Source of the DNA: Nonomuraea endophytica
GTDB taxonomy: Bacteria; Actinomycetota; Actinomycetes; Streptosporangiales; Streptosporangiaceae
Assembly (NCBI RefSeq): GCF_014203235.1
Contig: NZ_JACHIN010000015.1
Coordinates: 204,432-268,431, forward strand
Direction of reading: 5' to 3'
Length of the DNA: 64,000 nt
In this document: in pieces, positions 25,964-34,926 of the stretch
Layout: each line of letters opens with the position of its first letter
Numbering within the stretch: position 1 is the stretch's first letter
Translations under genes and position numbers: made by a program
The notes under the pieces: model-generated
The model's input: the letters and a program-made list of their open reading frames with translations, nothing else
Database searches by the model: none
What the model was told of the DNA's origin: nothing

Positions 25964-26703
25964 CTGGTGTCCTTCCGGTTCCGGTCCAGAAATTTCCGCA
26001 TGCGGGCGTGCTTGTCGGGGTCCTCGAACAGCACGGCCTGGGCCAGGTGGTCGGTGACCGGGTGGGCGGAAGGCGGGGCGTCTAGGACGAGCTTGGTCAG
26101 GCGGAGGGCGGCGGGCGACATCTTCGCCATGCGGTCGATCAGGGTGTGGGCCGCGGCCTCCAGAGACTCCGGCTCGTGCACGGAGGCGACGAGGCGGCAC
26201 GACAGCGCTTCCTCGGCGCCGATGGTGTGCCCGGCCAGCAGTACCAGCTTGGCCAGGGGCTCGCCGACCAGCTCCTTCAGCCGCCAGCACGCTCCGGCGC
26301 CGGCGATGATGCCCAGGTTGGGCTCGGGGTTGCCGAACCTCGCCTCGGTGCCGGCCACCCTGATGTCGCACGCGTACGCCAGCTCCGCCCCGCCGCCCAG
26401 CGCGTAGCCGTCGACCGCGGCCACCGTCGGCATCGGCAGGCGGCGGATCCGCTCGAACAGCGTGCTGTTGATGCCCTGGAGCGCCTGGTCCCGGCCGCGT
26501 TCGAGCAGTTCGGCGATGTCGGCACCGGCGGCGAAGAACCCGTTGCCACCGGTCAGCAGCAGCGGCCTGGGGTCACGTTCCAGGAAGCTGCAGACCGCGT
26601 GGAGGTCGCCGACCATCTCGGCGTTGATCGCGTTGCGGGCCTCGGGCCGGTGCAGCCGCACGATGAGCCGGTCCGGTTTCTCCTCCACGAGCAGGGTGTT
26701 CAC
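25960..26703 (-). CDS. Enoyl-CoA hydratase/isomerase (crotonase family; PaaF/PaaG-like)
   Basis: 247 residues. The crotonase oxyanion-hole segments GGNGFFAAGADIAELLE (about 60-76) and VAAVDGYALGGGAELAYACD (about 98-117) are clear, as is the trimerisation region FGNPEPNLGI. In the paa pathway such a protein either isomerises the ring epoxide (PaaG) or hydrates the enoyl-CoA (PaaF); sequence alone does not decide. The GTG at 26703 is chosen because GAGGGG lies five bases upstream and the hydratase fold starts at once; upstream in-frame sequence is proline/arginine-rich non-coding. Confidence 0.9.
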   Translation of the reverse strand: MNTLLVEEKPDRLIVRLHRPEARNAINAEMVGDLHAVCSFLERDPRPLLLTGGNGFFAAGADIAELLERGRDQALQGINSTLFERIRRLPMPTVAAVDGYALGGGAELAYACDIRVAGTEARFGNPEPNLGIIAGAGACWRLKELVGEPLAKLVLLAGHTIGAEEALSCRLVASVHEPESLEAAAHTLIDRMAKMSPAALRLTKLVLDAPPSAHPVTDHLAQAVLFEDPDKHARMRKFLDRNRKDTR

Positions 26704-27067
26704 CGTCGCCCCTCGGCGGCCGGGCGGATGGCGTTCATGCGGACTCCTCACAGTTCGCGGCACAGGCTGGGGGCCGAACCGGGTGGCAGGGCCGGACGAG
26801 GCCCCGCCCCGCTCCCCCGGCCGGGCGGGGCAGGGCAAGGGCGGGGGCCGGGCGGGGGCTGGGGCCCGGCCCGCTCGTCCGTCCGTCCGTCCGGCCGAGC
26901 GGACGAGCGGGCGAGCGAGCGGACGGACGAGCGAGCGAGCGAGCGGACGGACGAGCGGACGAGCGGACGAGCGGACGGACGAGCGGACGGACGAGCGGAC
27001 GGACGAGCGGACGAGCGGACGAGCGGACGGACGAGCGGACGGACGAGCGGACGGAGTCGGTGGGGTG
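26704..27067. other. Non-coding gap with G-rich tract and 4-bp-unit satellite
   Basis: This 364-bp gap between the hydratase and paaN has three parts: about 90 bp with no recognised feature, a strongly G-rich stretch on the plus strand (26818-26864, several GGG/GGGGG runs), and a satellite at 26874-27056. No gene is supported. Long readings through the satellite exist in several frames because its units contain no stops. Confidence 0.75.
26874..27056. repeat. Satellite of GACG/GAGC units
   Basis: A run of about 180 bp made of GAGCGGAC, GGACGAGC and CGTCCGTC tetramer-based units (for example GAGCGGACGGACGAGCGGAC). Unlike the arrays inside the genes its 4-bp base unit is not a multiple of three, consistent with lying outside a reading frame. 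Confidence 0.92.
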
Positions 27068-28714
27068 TCAGGCCGGGCGGCGGGATTGGACGATGTGGAA
27101 GCGGCCCGCCACGTACCCCGGATCGGTGAGGGAGGCCGTGGCCGCGGGGTTGGCGCCGGAGCCGTGGAAGTCGCTGAACGCCGCCGACTGGTTGACGAAG
27201 ATGCCGCCGGTCAGGTTGCACGAGAGGTTGACCCCGGCCTCCAGAGCCGCCTTCTCCGCCCGGTCCAGCACATCGGGCGAGGTCGAGTACACGGCCGCGG
27301 TCAGCGCCCCGTGCGCGGAGACGGTCTCGCCGAGCAGGTTCAGCGCCGCCTCGGTCGACTCCACCGGGATGACGAACGAGATGGGCCCGAAGTGCTCGCT
27401 GGTGTAGACGTCGGAACGAGCGGGGTCCACGCGCACGATGACGGGCGTCCTGACGGTCGCCTCGGGGAAGGCCGGGTGCTTGATCGCCCGTGATTCCAGG
27501 ACCACCTCGCCGAGCGCGGGCGCGCCGTCGACGCGGGCCAGCACGTCGGGGTTGGCCAGCGCCCCGGTCAGTTCGACCGCGCGGGCGTCGTCGCCGAGGA
27601 GTTTGCCGACCGCGGCGGCGATCCCGGCGGCGACCTCGTCGAAGCTCTTGTGTCCTTCGTCGGTGTCGATGCCGCCGGCCGGGATGAGGATGTTCTGCGG
27701 CGCGGTGCACATCTGACCGCTGTAGAGCGACAGGGAAAAGGCGAGGTTGCCGAGCATGCCCTTGTAGGCGTCGGTGGAGTCGAGGACGACGGTGTTGAGC
27801 CCGGCCTTCTCGGTGTGGACGAGGGCCTGGCGGGCGTTCGCCTCCAGCCAGTCGCCATAGGTGGTGGAGCCGGTGAAGTCGACGATGCGTACGTCGGGAT
27901 GGACGGCAAGCTCGGTGGCCAGGCCCACGCCCTCCTCCACGGCCAGTTGCGCGAGGTTGGGGTCGAAGCCCGCCTCGGCCAGCACCTCGCGGGCGATCTG
28001 TACGGAGATGGCCAGCGGCAGGATGGCGCGCGGGTGGGGCTTGACGATGACGGGGTTGCCGGTGACGAGCGAGGCGAACAGGCCCGGGTAGGAGTTCCAG
28101 GTCGGGAAGGTGTTGCAGCCGATGACGAGGCCGATGCCCCGCGGCACGACGGTGAACTTCTTCTCCATCACCAGCGGGTCGCCCTTGGCCGGCTTCTCCC
28201 AGCGCGCCGCGGTGCCGGAGGCGGTCATGGCGGCGTAGCCGTACGCGATGGCTTCGAGCGCGCGGTCCTGCGCGTGCGGCCCGCCGGCCTGGAAGGCCAT
28301 GACGAACGCCTGGCCGCTGGTGTGCTGCACGGCGTTGGCGATCTCGAAGGAGCGCTTGTTGACGCGGTTGACGATCTCGACGCAGGTGAGCGCGCGCGCC
28401 TCGGGCCCGGCGTCGCGCCAGGCGGGCAGCGCCGCCTTGGCGGCGGCGATCAGGGCCGCGACGTCCGGCCGGGGGTAGGTGACGCCGAGTTCGATCCCGT
28501 ACGGCGAGCGTTCCGCCCCGACGGGGTCACCGGTGGACGGCTGGTCGGTGGGGAAGGGTCTGCCCAGATAGGACTCGAATGCTTCCTTGCCCCGCTCGGC
28601 GGCGCCCTCTCCGTAGACGCGGGGGCTCGGCGACTCGGGATAGGCGCTCCAGTAGCCCCGTTCCGAGATCGCGGAGAGCGCCTGGTCCAGGGTCTCGCGG
28701 TTCTGCTCGAACAT
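27068..28714 (-). CDS. paaN: Phenylacetate degradation aldehyde dehydrogenase PaaN
   Basis: 548 residues of the aldehyde dehydrogenase superfamily. The NAD-binding core has IGLVIGCNTFPTWNSYPG, the catalytic glutamate region HTEKAGLNTVV and the nucleophile in YSGQMCTAPQNI. It lacks the C-terminal hydratase (MaoC) domain of E. coli PaaZ, so it would provide only the dehydrogenase half of ring-cleavage; the hydrolase must come from elsewhere. ATG at 28714 has GAGAGGGA four bases upstream. It is the first gene of the minus-strand arm, 79 bp from the divergent paaI. Confidence 0.93.
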   Translation of the reverse strand: MFEQNRETLDQALSAISERGYWSAYPESPSPRVYGEGAAERGKEAFESYLGRPFPTDQPSTGDPVGAERSPYGIELGVTYPRPDVAALIAAAKAALPAWRDAGPEARALTCVEIVNRVNKRSFEIANAVQHTSGQAFVMAFQAGGPHAQDRALEAIAYGYAAMTASGTAARWEKPAKGDPLVMEKKFTVVPRGIGLVIGCNTFPTWNSYPGLFASLVTGNPVIVKPHPRAILPLAISVQIAREVLAEAGFDPNLAQLAVEEGVGLATELAVHPDVRIVDFTGSTTYGDWLEANARQALVHTEKAGLNTVVLDSTDAYKGMLGNLAFSLSLYSGQMCTAPQNILIPAGGIDTDEGHKSFDEVAAGIAAAVGKLLGDDARAVELTGALANPDVLARVDGAPALGEVVLESRAIKHPAFPEATVRTPVIVRVDPARSDVYTSEHFGPISFVIPVESTEAALNLLGETVSAHGALTAAVYSTSPDVLDRAEKAALEAGVNLSCNLTGGIFVNQSAAFSDFHGSGANPAATASLTDPGYVAGRFHIVQSRRPA

Positions 28715-28757
28715 GTTGTCCCTCTCTTGACAGGGATCCGCCGGACGTGAAGTGTTT

Positions 28758-28771
28758 ACCGAACATTCGGT
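28758..28771. promoter_or_regulatory. Probable PaaR operator (ACCG-N6-CGGT)
   Basis: ACCGAACATTCGGT has six-base inverted arms (ACCGAA/TTCGGT) around CA. It lies in the 79-bp gap between paaN and paaI, where it could control both arms. ACCG...CGGT is the core I associate with TetR-type PaaR of Gram-positive bacteria, and the tetR gene is at the end of the plus-strand arm. No second copy was seen near the tetR gene. Confidence 0.65.
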
Positions 28772-28793
28772 CAGTTGACAAGGGAGACTTCCG

Positions 28794-29218
28794 TTGGAAA
28801 GCGCGCGTCGCATGCTCGCCGCCGACACGGCCTCCAAGGCGCTGGGCATCGAGCTGCTCGATCTGGCGGAGGGCCGGGCGACCTGCCGGATGGCGGTGAC
28901 CGGTGAGATGGTCAACGGGCACGGCCTGTGCCACGGCGGCTACGTCTTCCTCCTGGCCGACACCGCTTTCGCCTGCGCGTGCAACACCTACGGCCCGGTG
29001 ACGGTCGCGGCCGGGGCGGAGATCACCTTCGTCTCCCCCGCCCGGGAGGGCGACGTGCTGACCGCTGAGGCGGCCGAGCGCACGCGTTACGGACGCAGCG
29101 GAATCTACGACATCACGGTGACGGGTTCCGGCGGCCGGGTGGTCGCGGAGTTCCGGGGCAGAAGCAGAGAGTTCCGGGGCAGAAGCAGAGAGTTCCGGGG
29201 CGGAAGCAGAGAGTTGAG

Positions 29219-29222
<4 letters not shown>
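28794..29222 (+). CDS. paaI: Hydroxyphenylacetyl-CoA thioesterase PaaI
   Basis: 142 residues. The hotdog fold has the PaaI signature GLCHGGYVFLLADTAFA with its conserved Gly-Gly and Asp. PaaI rescues CoA from dead-end hydroxylated phenylacetyl-CoA. TTG at 28794 is taken as start because AGGGAG lies eight bases upstream; ATG at 28812 is an alternative. The last 21 residues repeat EFRGRSR three times, so the natural end (VVAEFRGRSR) has been duplicated in tandem. Its stop overlaps the paaK GTG (GTGA). Confidence 0.92.
29148..29210. repeat. Three tandem 21-bp repeats at the 3' end of paaI
   Basis: Three copies of GAGTTCCGGGGCAGAAGCAG plus one base; the third has one change. A partial fourth unit (GAGTTGAGG) leads into the stop. 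The array keeps the GTGA junction with paaK intact. Confidence 0.92.
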
Positions 29223-30526
<1,304 letters not shown>

Positions 30527-30530
30527 CCAT

Positions 30531-31121
30531 ATGGCCACCACATCCCGTCAGCGGAAGCGCGGACACGACCCCGAGTCCGTGCTGTCCATCGCCGTGGGCG
30601 TCTTCAACGAGCGCGGCTTCGACGGGACCAGCATGGAGGACCTGGCCCGCGCGCTCGGCGTCACCAAGTCGGCCATCTACTACCACGTGCCCGGCAAGGA
30701 GCAGCTCCTCGCGCGGGCGCTGGACCGGGCGCTGGACGGCCTGTTCGAGGTGGTGGCCGACGAGCGCGCCACCACCGGTCCCGCGATCGAGCGGCTCCAG
30801 TGGGTGGTACGGCACAGCGTCCGCATCCTGGTGGACCGCCTGCCGTACGTGACACTGCTGCTGCGGGTGCGCGGCAACAGCACGACCGAGCAGCAGGCGC
30901 TGGACCGGCGGCGCGAGTTCGACCGGTTCATCGCGCACCTGGTGAAGGAGGCGGCGGCCGACGGCCAGATCCGGCCCGACCTGGACCCGGCGCTGGTGAC
31001 GCGGCTGTTGTTCGGGACGGTGAACTCCATCACCGAGTGGTACCAGCCCGGCCGGGGCGGCACGGCCGACGAACTGGCCGACGCGGTGCTGAAGATGACC
31101 TTCGACGGCCTGCGCGTCTGA
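30531..31121 (+). CDS. paaR: TetR-family regulator, probable PaaR
   Basis: 196 residues. The N-terminal helix-turn-helix (about 15-60) includes FNERGFDGTSMEDLARALGV and TKSAIYYHVPGKEQLL. The C-terminal ligand domain is TetR_C-like. It sits four bases after paaK, in the paaI-paaK-tetR arm, so it is the likely repressor of both arms, relieved by phenylacetyl-CoA. That ligand is inferred from PaaR homologues. ATG start; its Shine-Dalgarno site is weak, in line with low-level expression by read-through coupling. Confidence 0.85.
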   Translation: MATTSRQRKRGHDPESVLSIAVGVFNERGFDGTSMEDLARALGVTKSAIYYHVPGKEQLLARALDRALDGLFEVVADERATTGPAIERLQWVVRHSVRILVDRLPYVTLLLRVRGNSTTEQQALDRRREFDRFIAHLVKEAAADGQIRPDLDPALVTRLLFGTVNSITEWYQPGRGGTADELADAVLKMTFDGLRV

Positions 31122-31145
31122 AGGCGGCCGTGCACGTCTGAAGGC

Positions 31146-31955
31146 TCAGGGATCGAGCTGCTTGGGGCCGGGATCGGCGTCGACGGCCCGCTTGCCGGGC
31201 GTCGGCAGCGTCTGCTTGCCCCGCAGGTCGTTGCGGATCGCCTCGCCCAGCCGCTTGGTGGCCGCCCGGTTGAGCGCGCCTCCGGCGACGGCGCCGGTGA
31301 GGAAAGGGCCGAGCGTGGTCAGGTGGCGTCCCATGACCTTGAGCAACCGGTTGCGCAGCGCGGTCTTGGTGGCCGCCCCGATGGCGAGCGTCACCGTGGC
31401 CGGTGCGAAGGGGTCGATGCCGCGCTGCCTGGCCCAGGCCGCGGTGAAGGCGACGGCACGCTGGGTGCCGGTGCCCTCGACGCGGACGCCGTAGACCTCG
31501 TGCAGCTCGGCCAGAAGTTTGACTTCGATGGCGGCCACGACGATCGTCTCGGCGACCAGCTGGGCCGGCGCGGAGAGCAGGAGGGGTGGGGCGGCGAACT
31601 CGGCGGCGGCCAGTGCCCCGCCGATCGCGCCGACGGTCATGGTCGCTTTCTGGGCGGTGCGCACCAGGTCGTCGGCGAGTTGCTCACCGGTGAGGCCGTG
31701 GTGGTGCTCGGACAGTGTCCGCAGGTCCCTGATGGGGATGCGGGGCGCGATGCTGAGGAACACGTCGGCGAGCCATCGGCCTCGGCTCTCGCCGCTCTTG
31801 CGTGCCTTCCTCGCGCCTGCCGCGAGAGACTGGGCTAGTCGGCCGAGCAGCTTGCGCCGCTCGGCCGGCTCCAGCTCGCCTGGTTGGGCGAGCTTGCCCA
31901 CGATCTCGCCGATTTCCCTGTCGGGCTCGGCGTTCTCCTTGTCAGGTGCTGCCAC
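31146..31955 (-). CDS. Conserved actinobacterial protein, possibly EcsC-related
   Basis: 269 residues, rich in Ala, with amphipathic helices rather than clear membrane spans; a moderately hydrophobic Ala/Gly-rich region lies at about 105-150. The segment VAETIVVAAIEVKLLAELHE followed by VYGV recalls the EcsC family, but I am not sure. GTG at 31955 is preferred: GGGAGG lies four bases upstream. A TTG twelve bases earlier would bury that site. It follows the DUF4193 gene closely on the same strand, suggesting one transcript. Confidence 0.7.
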   Translation of the reverse strand: MAAPDKENAEPDREIGEIVGKLAQPGELEPAERRKLLGRLAQSLAAGARKARKSGESRGRWLADVFLSIAPRIPIRDLRTLSEHHHGLTGEQLADDLVRTAQKATMTVGAIGGALAAAEFAAPPLLLSAPAQLVAETIVVAAIEVKLLAELHEVYGVRVEGTGTQRAVAFTAAWARQRGIDPFAPATVTLAIGAATKTALRNRLLKVMGRHLTTLGPFLTGAVAGGALNRAATKRLGEAIRNDLRGKQTLPTPGKRAVDADPGPKQLDP

Positions 31956-31967
31956 GGTGCCTCCCAA

Positions 31968-32267
31968 CTAGGCGGCGCACTCCCGGCAGACCTGCTGGCC
32001 GTTCCGCTCAGAGGCCAGCTGGCTACGGTGGTGCACCAGGAAGCAACGCGAACACGTGAACTCGTCGGCCTGGCGCGGAATCACGCGCAGGGAGAGCTCC
32101 TCATTGGACAGGTCGGCACCGGGCAGCTCGAGCGACTCGGCGAGATCGGTCTCGTCGATGTCGATGCTGCCGGACGACTTGTCCGTGCGCCGCGCCTGGA
32201 GTTCCTGGAGGCTGTCCTCCCCCAGGTCGTCATCGGTCTTGCGCGGGCTGTCGTAGTCGGTAGCCAT
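31968..32267 (-). CDS. DUF4193 family protein (zinc-ribbon)
   Basis: 99 residues. An acidic, disordered first half precedes SLRVIPRQADEFTCSRCFLV and QVCRECAA, whose two CxxC pairs form a likely zinc ribbon. DUF4193 (Rv2699c counterpart) is highly conserved in actinobacteria and of unknown function. It normally lies next to dut/DUF3093 and suhB; here it is 22 kb from dut. ATG start. Confidence 0.92.
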   Translation of the reverse strand: MATDYDSPRKTDDDLGEDSLQELQARRTDKSSGSIDIDETDLAESLELPGADLSNEELSLRVIPRQADEFTCSRCFLVHHRSQLASERNGQQVCRECAA

Positions 32268-32438
32268 TGTGCTTACTCCATCCCCCTCATCTATATGTCT
32301 TCGCGCTCGTCGCGCGTGGTCTAACGTCCGGGACGTTCATCTTGTGCCCGTTCCTCGCGGGAGATTTTGCATCGGATACCCGCGAGAAGAGGTCGACGAA
32401 CCTCCCAACACGTCATGACGCGCTGCCGACTGCAATGG

Positions 32439-32456
32439 TTAGCCAAATATGGCTAA
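32439..32456. promoter_or_regulatory. AT-rich palindrome between the DUF4193 and kinase genes
   Basis: TTAGCCA-AATA-TGGCTAA: perfect seven-base arms around four bases. It lies between the promoter side of the DUF4193 gene and the end of the histidine kinase gene. It could be an operator or a weak terminator; there is no T-run. The rest of the 287-bp gap 32268-32554 shows nothing I can name. Confidence 0.4.
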
Positions 32457-32554
32457 ACCCACAGCCTTGGCGTCTTGCGCCACCGTGTTCGACGGCACAT
32501 CCAACCACATGTACGGCGCGAACGAGACGCCCGCGGTGGATCAACACGCCGGGA

Positions 32555-33838
32555 TCAACGACCAGGAAGCCGAATGGTCACGACAAGTCCCCCACCATCA
32601 CGTGGAACAGCTGCGACGTTTCCGCCGTGCGCCTGCACCACAGCACGGACGATCGAAAGCCCGAGTCCCGATCCCTTCGCCGAATCCACACGGTCCGCAT
32701 GGAGCCTCCTGAACGGCTCGAACAGGCTGTTCACCTCGTACGCCGGGACGTGCTGCCCGGTGTTGGCCACCTGAACAACCAAGGCCCCGTCCGCCATTCC
32801 CGTTCGGATCCAGACTTTTCCGCTATCGGAAAGGTTGTACTTCACCGCGTTCTCGAGCAGATTGCTCACACATCGCTCCAGCAACACCGGATCCCCCACG
32901 GTGCCCGCCGGGCTCAATTCTGTGGTGACTGTCACACCATGCTCCTCGGCGAAGGGCATCACCTGCTCCACCGCGGTCTGTGCCACGTCCTTGATGTCGA
33001 GCGGCTTGCGCACAGCCAGCTCGCGTTCGCTCCTGGCGAGCAGCAGCAGCCCCTCGATGAGCTTCTCGTTGCGCGCGTTGACCTCCAGGAGGGTACGGCC
33101 CAGCGCCTTCAGATCCTCCGAGGCCGCCGGGTCGCCCAGGGCGATCTCCAGAACCGTCCTGTTGATGGTGAGCGGCGTGCGCAACTCGTGGGAGGCGTTG
33201 GCCACGAAGCGCCGCTGGGTGTCGAAGGCGACGTTGAGGCGGGTGAGCATGTCGTCGAAGGTGTCGGCCAGTTCCTTCAGCTCGTCGTTGGGGCCCTGCA
33301 GGGCGATGCGCTGGTGGCTGAGGTTGCCCTCGGAGAGCTTGCGGGCGGTGGCGGTCATCCTGCTGACCGGCCGCAGCGCCCGGTCGGCCACGAAGTAGCC
33401 GACGATCACGGCGAAGATGCCGACGCCGACCAGGGCCATGATGCTGCTGCGCAGCATGGCGTCCTGGATGATCTGCTGGATCCTGGCCTGCTCGGCCCGC
33501 CAGTTGGCCTCCGTGATGGCCGCCTCGATGGGGGCCAGCCCGCGCAGGTTCAGGCTGGGCCACTCGTTGTCGATCGTGGAGCCCGCGATGGTGTACAGCG
33601 CCATCACGACGACGGCGGCGGCCACGAAGAACATCGCGCTGTAGGTGAGCGTGAGGCGCCAGCGGACGCTGACCTTGCCGGGCAGGTCCCAGAGGGACCC
33701 CTGCGGCGCCGAACCGAGGTACTCGGGAGGAGGCGGACCGTCCCACGAGGGCGCCCCGCTCGGCGGGGACACCTGCCTGCCCTCGGCCCGCTCGGAGTGC
33801 GGGCTGATCATCGGGTGGGTCGGCACCGGCTCGCTCAC
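32555..33838 (-). CDS. Sensor histidine kinase (HisKA type)
   Basis: 427 residues, GTG start. A cytosolic proline-rich N-terminus (1-60), membrane helix at about 65-90, extracellular loop, second helix at about 135-155, then HAMP (RPVSRMTATARKLSEGNLS). The HisKA box RRFVANASHELRTPL carries phospho-acceptor H217, and the ATPase domain has NLLENAVKYN and GSGLGLSIVRAVV. It overlaps the response regulator stop by four bases, so the pair is coupled. The signal is unknown; the small extracellular loop fits a membrane-stress type sensor, which is inference. Confidence 0.93.
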   Translation of the reverse strand: MSEPVPTHPMISPHSERAEGRQVSPPSGAPSWDGPPPPEYLGSAPQGSLWDLPGKVSVRWRLTLTYSAMFFVAAAVVVMALYTIAGSTIDNEWPSLNLRGLAPIEAAITEANWRAEQARIQQIIQDAMLRSSIMALVGVGIFAVIVGYFVADRALRPVSRMTATARKLSEGNLSHQRIALQGPNDELKELADTFDDMLTRLNVAFDTQRRFVANASHELRTPLTINRTVLEIALGDPAASEDLKALGRTLLEVNARNEKLIEGLLLLARSERELAVRKPLDIKDVAQTAVEQVMPFAEEHGVTVTTELSPAGTVGDPVLLERCVSNLLENAVKYNLSDSGKVWIRTGMADGALVVQVANTGQHVPAYEVNSLFEPFRRLHADRVDSAKGSGLGLSIVRAVVQAHGGNVAAVPRDGGGLVVTIRLPGR

Positions 33839-34488
33839 AGCTTGTATCCCACTCCGGGTACGGTCTCGATCACCTGCGGCTCTCCCAGCTTCTTACGCAA
33901 CGTCATCATGGTGACCCGCACGACGTTGGTGAACGGGTCGATGTTCTCGTCCCATGCCTTGTCCAGTAGGTCTTCCTGCGAGACGACGGCGCCCTCGGCC
34001 CGCATCAGCTCTTCGAGCACCGCGAACTCCTTCTTGGTGAGCACGACCTCCTTGCCGTCGCGCTCCACCAGCCGCTTGCCCGGGTCCAGCCGGATACCGC
34101 CCCGCTCAAGGACCGGCGGCAGCGCCGGCGCGGAGCGCCGGCCCAGGGCCCGTACCCTCGCGACGAGCTCCACGAACACGAACGGCTTGGCGAGATAGTC
34201 GTCGGCGCCCAGCCCGAGCCCTTCGACCTTGTCGTCCACGTCGCCCGACGCGGTCAGCATCAGGATGCGCGAAGCGGTGCGCTGCGCCACCAGGCGGCGG
34301 CACACCTCGTCCCCGTGGACGACCGGAAGGTCACGGTCGAGCACGATCACGTCATAGTCGATGTAGGAGGTACGCTCCAGCGCTCCGCCCCCGTCGTAGG
34401 CCACGTCCACGGCCATGGCCTCGCGGCGCAGCCCGGTCGCGATCGCGTCGGCGAGCACCCGCTCATCTTCGACCACCAGCACTCGCAC
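33835..34488 (-). CDS. OmpR/PhoB-type response regulator
   Basis: 217 residues. Receiver domain: acidic pair in VVEDERV, phospho-acceptor Asp in DVIVLDRDLP, and Lys in DDYLAKPF. The winged helix at about 125-217 has LTKKEFAVLEELMRAEG and VTMMTLRKKLGEPQVIETVPGVGYKL-type ending. GTG at 34488 is chosen so the protein starts right at the first receiver strand, with GAGAGG about ten bases upstream. Cognate to the kinase downstream (GTGA overlap). No target gene is obvious next to it. Confidence 0.92.
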   Translation of the reverse strand: MRVLVVEDERVLADAIATGLRREAMAVDVAYDGGGALERTSYIDYDVIVLDRDLPVVHGDEVCRRLVAQRTASRILMLTASGDVDDKVEGLGLGADDYLAKPFVFVELVARVRALGRRSAPALPPVLERGGIRLDPGKRLVERDGKEVVLTKKEFAVLEELMRAEGAVVSQEDLLDKAWDENIDPFTNVVRVTMMTLRKKLGEPQVIETVPGVGYKL

Positions 34489-34699
34489 GGTGTGCACACC
34501 TCTCTCCGGTCCCGGCTCACATTCTCCGCACACGACGATAAGCGCACGGTAAGGCATGTGTGGGCACGCGAGCCGCAAGCCGCGGCCGAATCCATGTTTC
34601 GGGAACGGAGGGTCCGGGGTATGCCGTCGGGACCACCCGCTGACGTGTGCTTCGCGGGTTTTCGCGCGCTCTTTGCGACCCCCTGAGAGAGAAGGTGAG

Positions 34700-34864
34700 A
34701 TGGGCGAGTTCACCACTACGATCGAACGCCGCCTCGACCAGGCATACCGTGGCCTGAAGGAGGCCAAGTGCTCCGGCGACGACTACCTCGCCGACACCCT
34801 CAACGCCGAGATCGAGGACCTGCGCCGCCTGGCGGACGACCACGGGGTGCCGTTGCCTCGCTGA
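34700..34864 (+). CDS. Small conserved helical protein (54 aa)
   Basis: 54 residues, largely helical and charged (IERRLDQAYRGLKEAKCSG, then LADTLNAEIEDLRRLADDHG). ATG at 34700 follows GAAGGTGAG, a fair ribosome site, and the gene is followed by a strong hairpin terminator. I have no family name; its clean start, stop and terminator make it a likely real gene. Confidence 0.65.
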   Translation: MGEFTTTIERRLDQAYRGLKEAKCSGDDYLADTLNAEIEDLRRLADDHGVPLPR

Positions 34865-34877
34865 CCACCGAAAGCAC

Positions 34878-34917
34878 GAAACGGCCGGAGCCCAGCTGTT
34901 GGGGCTCCGGCCGTTTC
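34878..34917. terminator. Strong bidirectional hairpin terminator
   Basis: GAAACGGCCGGAGCCC is followed after an eight-base loop by its exact reverse complement: a 16-bp perfect stem with A/T-rich outer ends (GAAA and TTTC). It sits between the convergent 54-aa gene and suhB and can serve both strands. Confidence 0.88.
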
Positions 34918-34926
34918 ACGTGCGCG

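Noticed and set aside
26874..27056. Long arginine/aspartate-rich proteins readable through the satellite
   Set aside because: They arise because the repeat has no stops in several frames; there is no ribosome site or coding bias.
31122..31145. Possible terminator between paaR and the EcsC-like gene
   Set aside because: Only a short direct repeat (GCGTCTGAAGG / ACGTCTGAAGG) is present; no stable stem forms.
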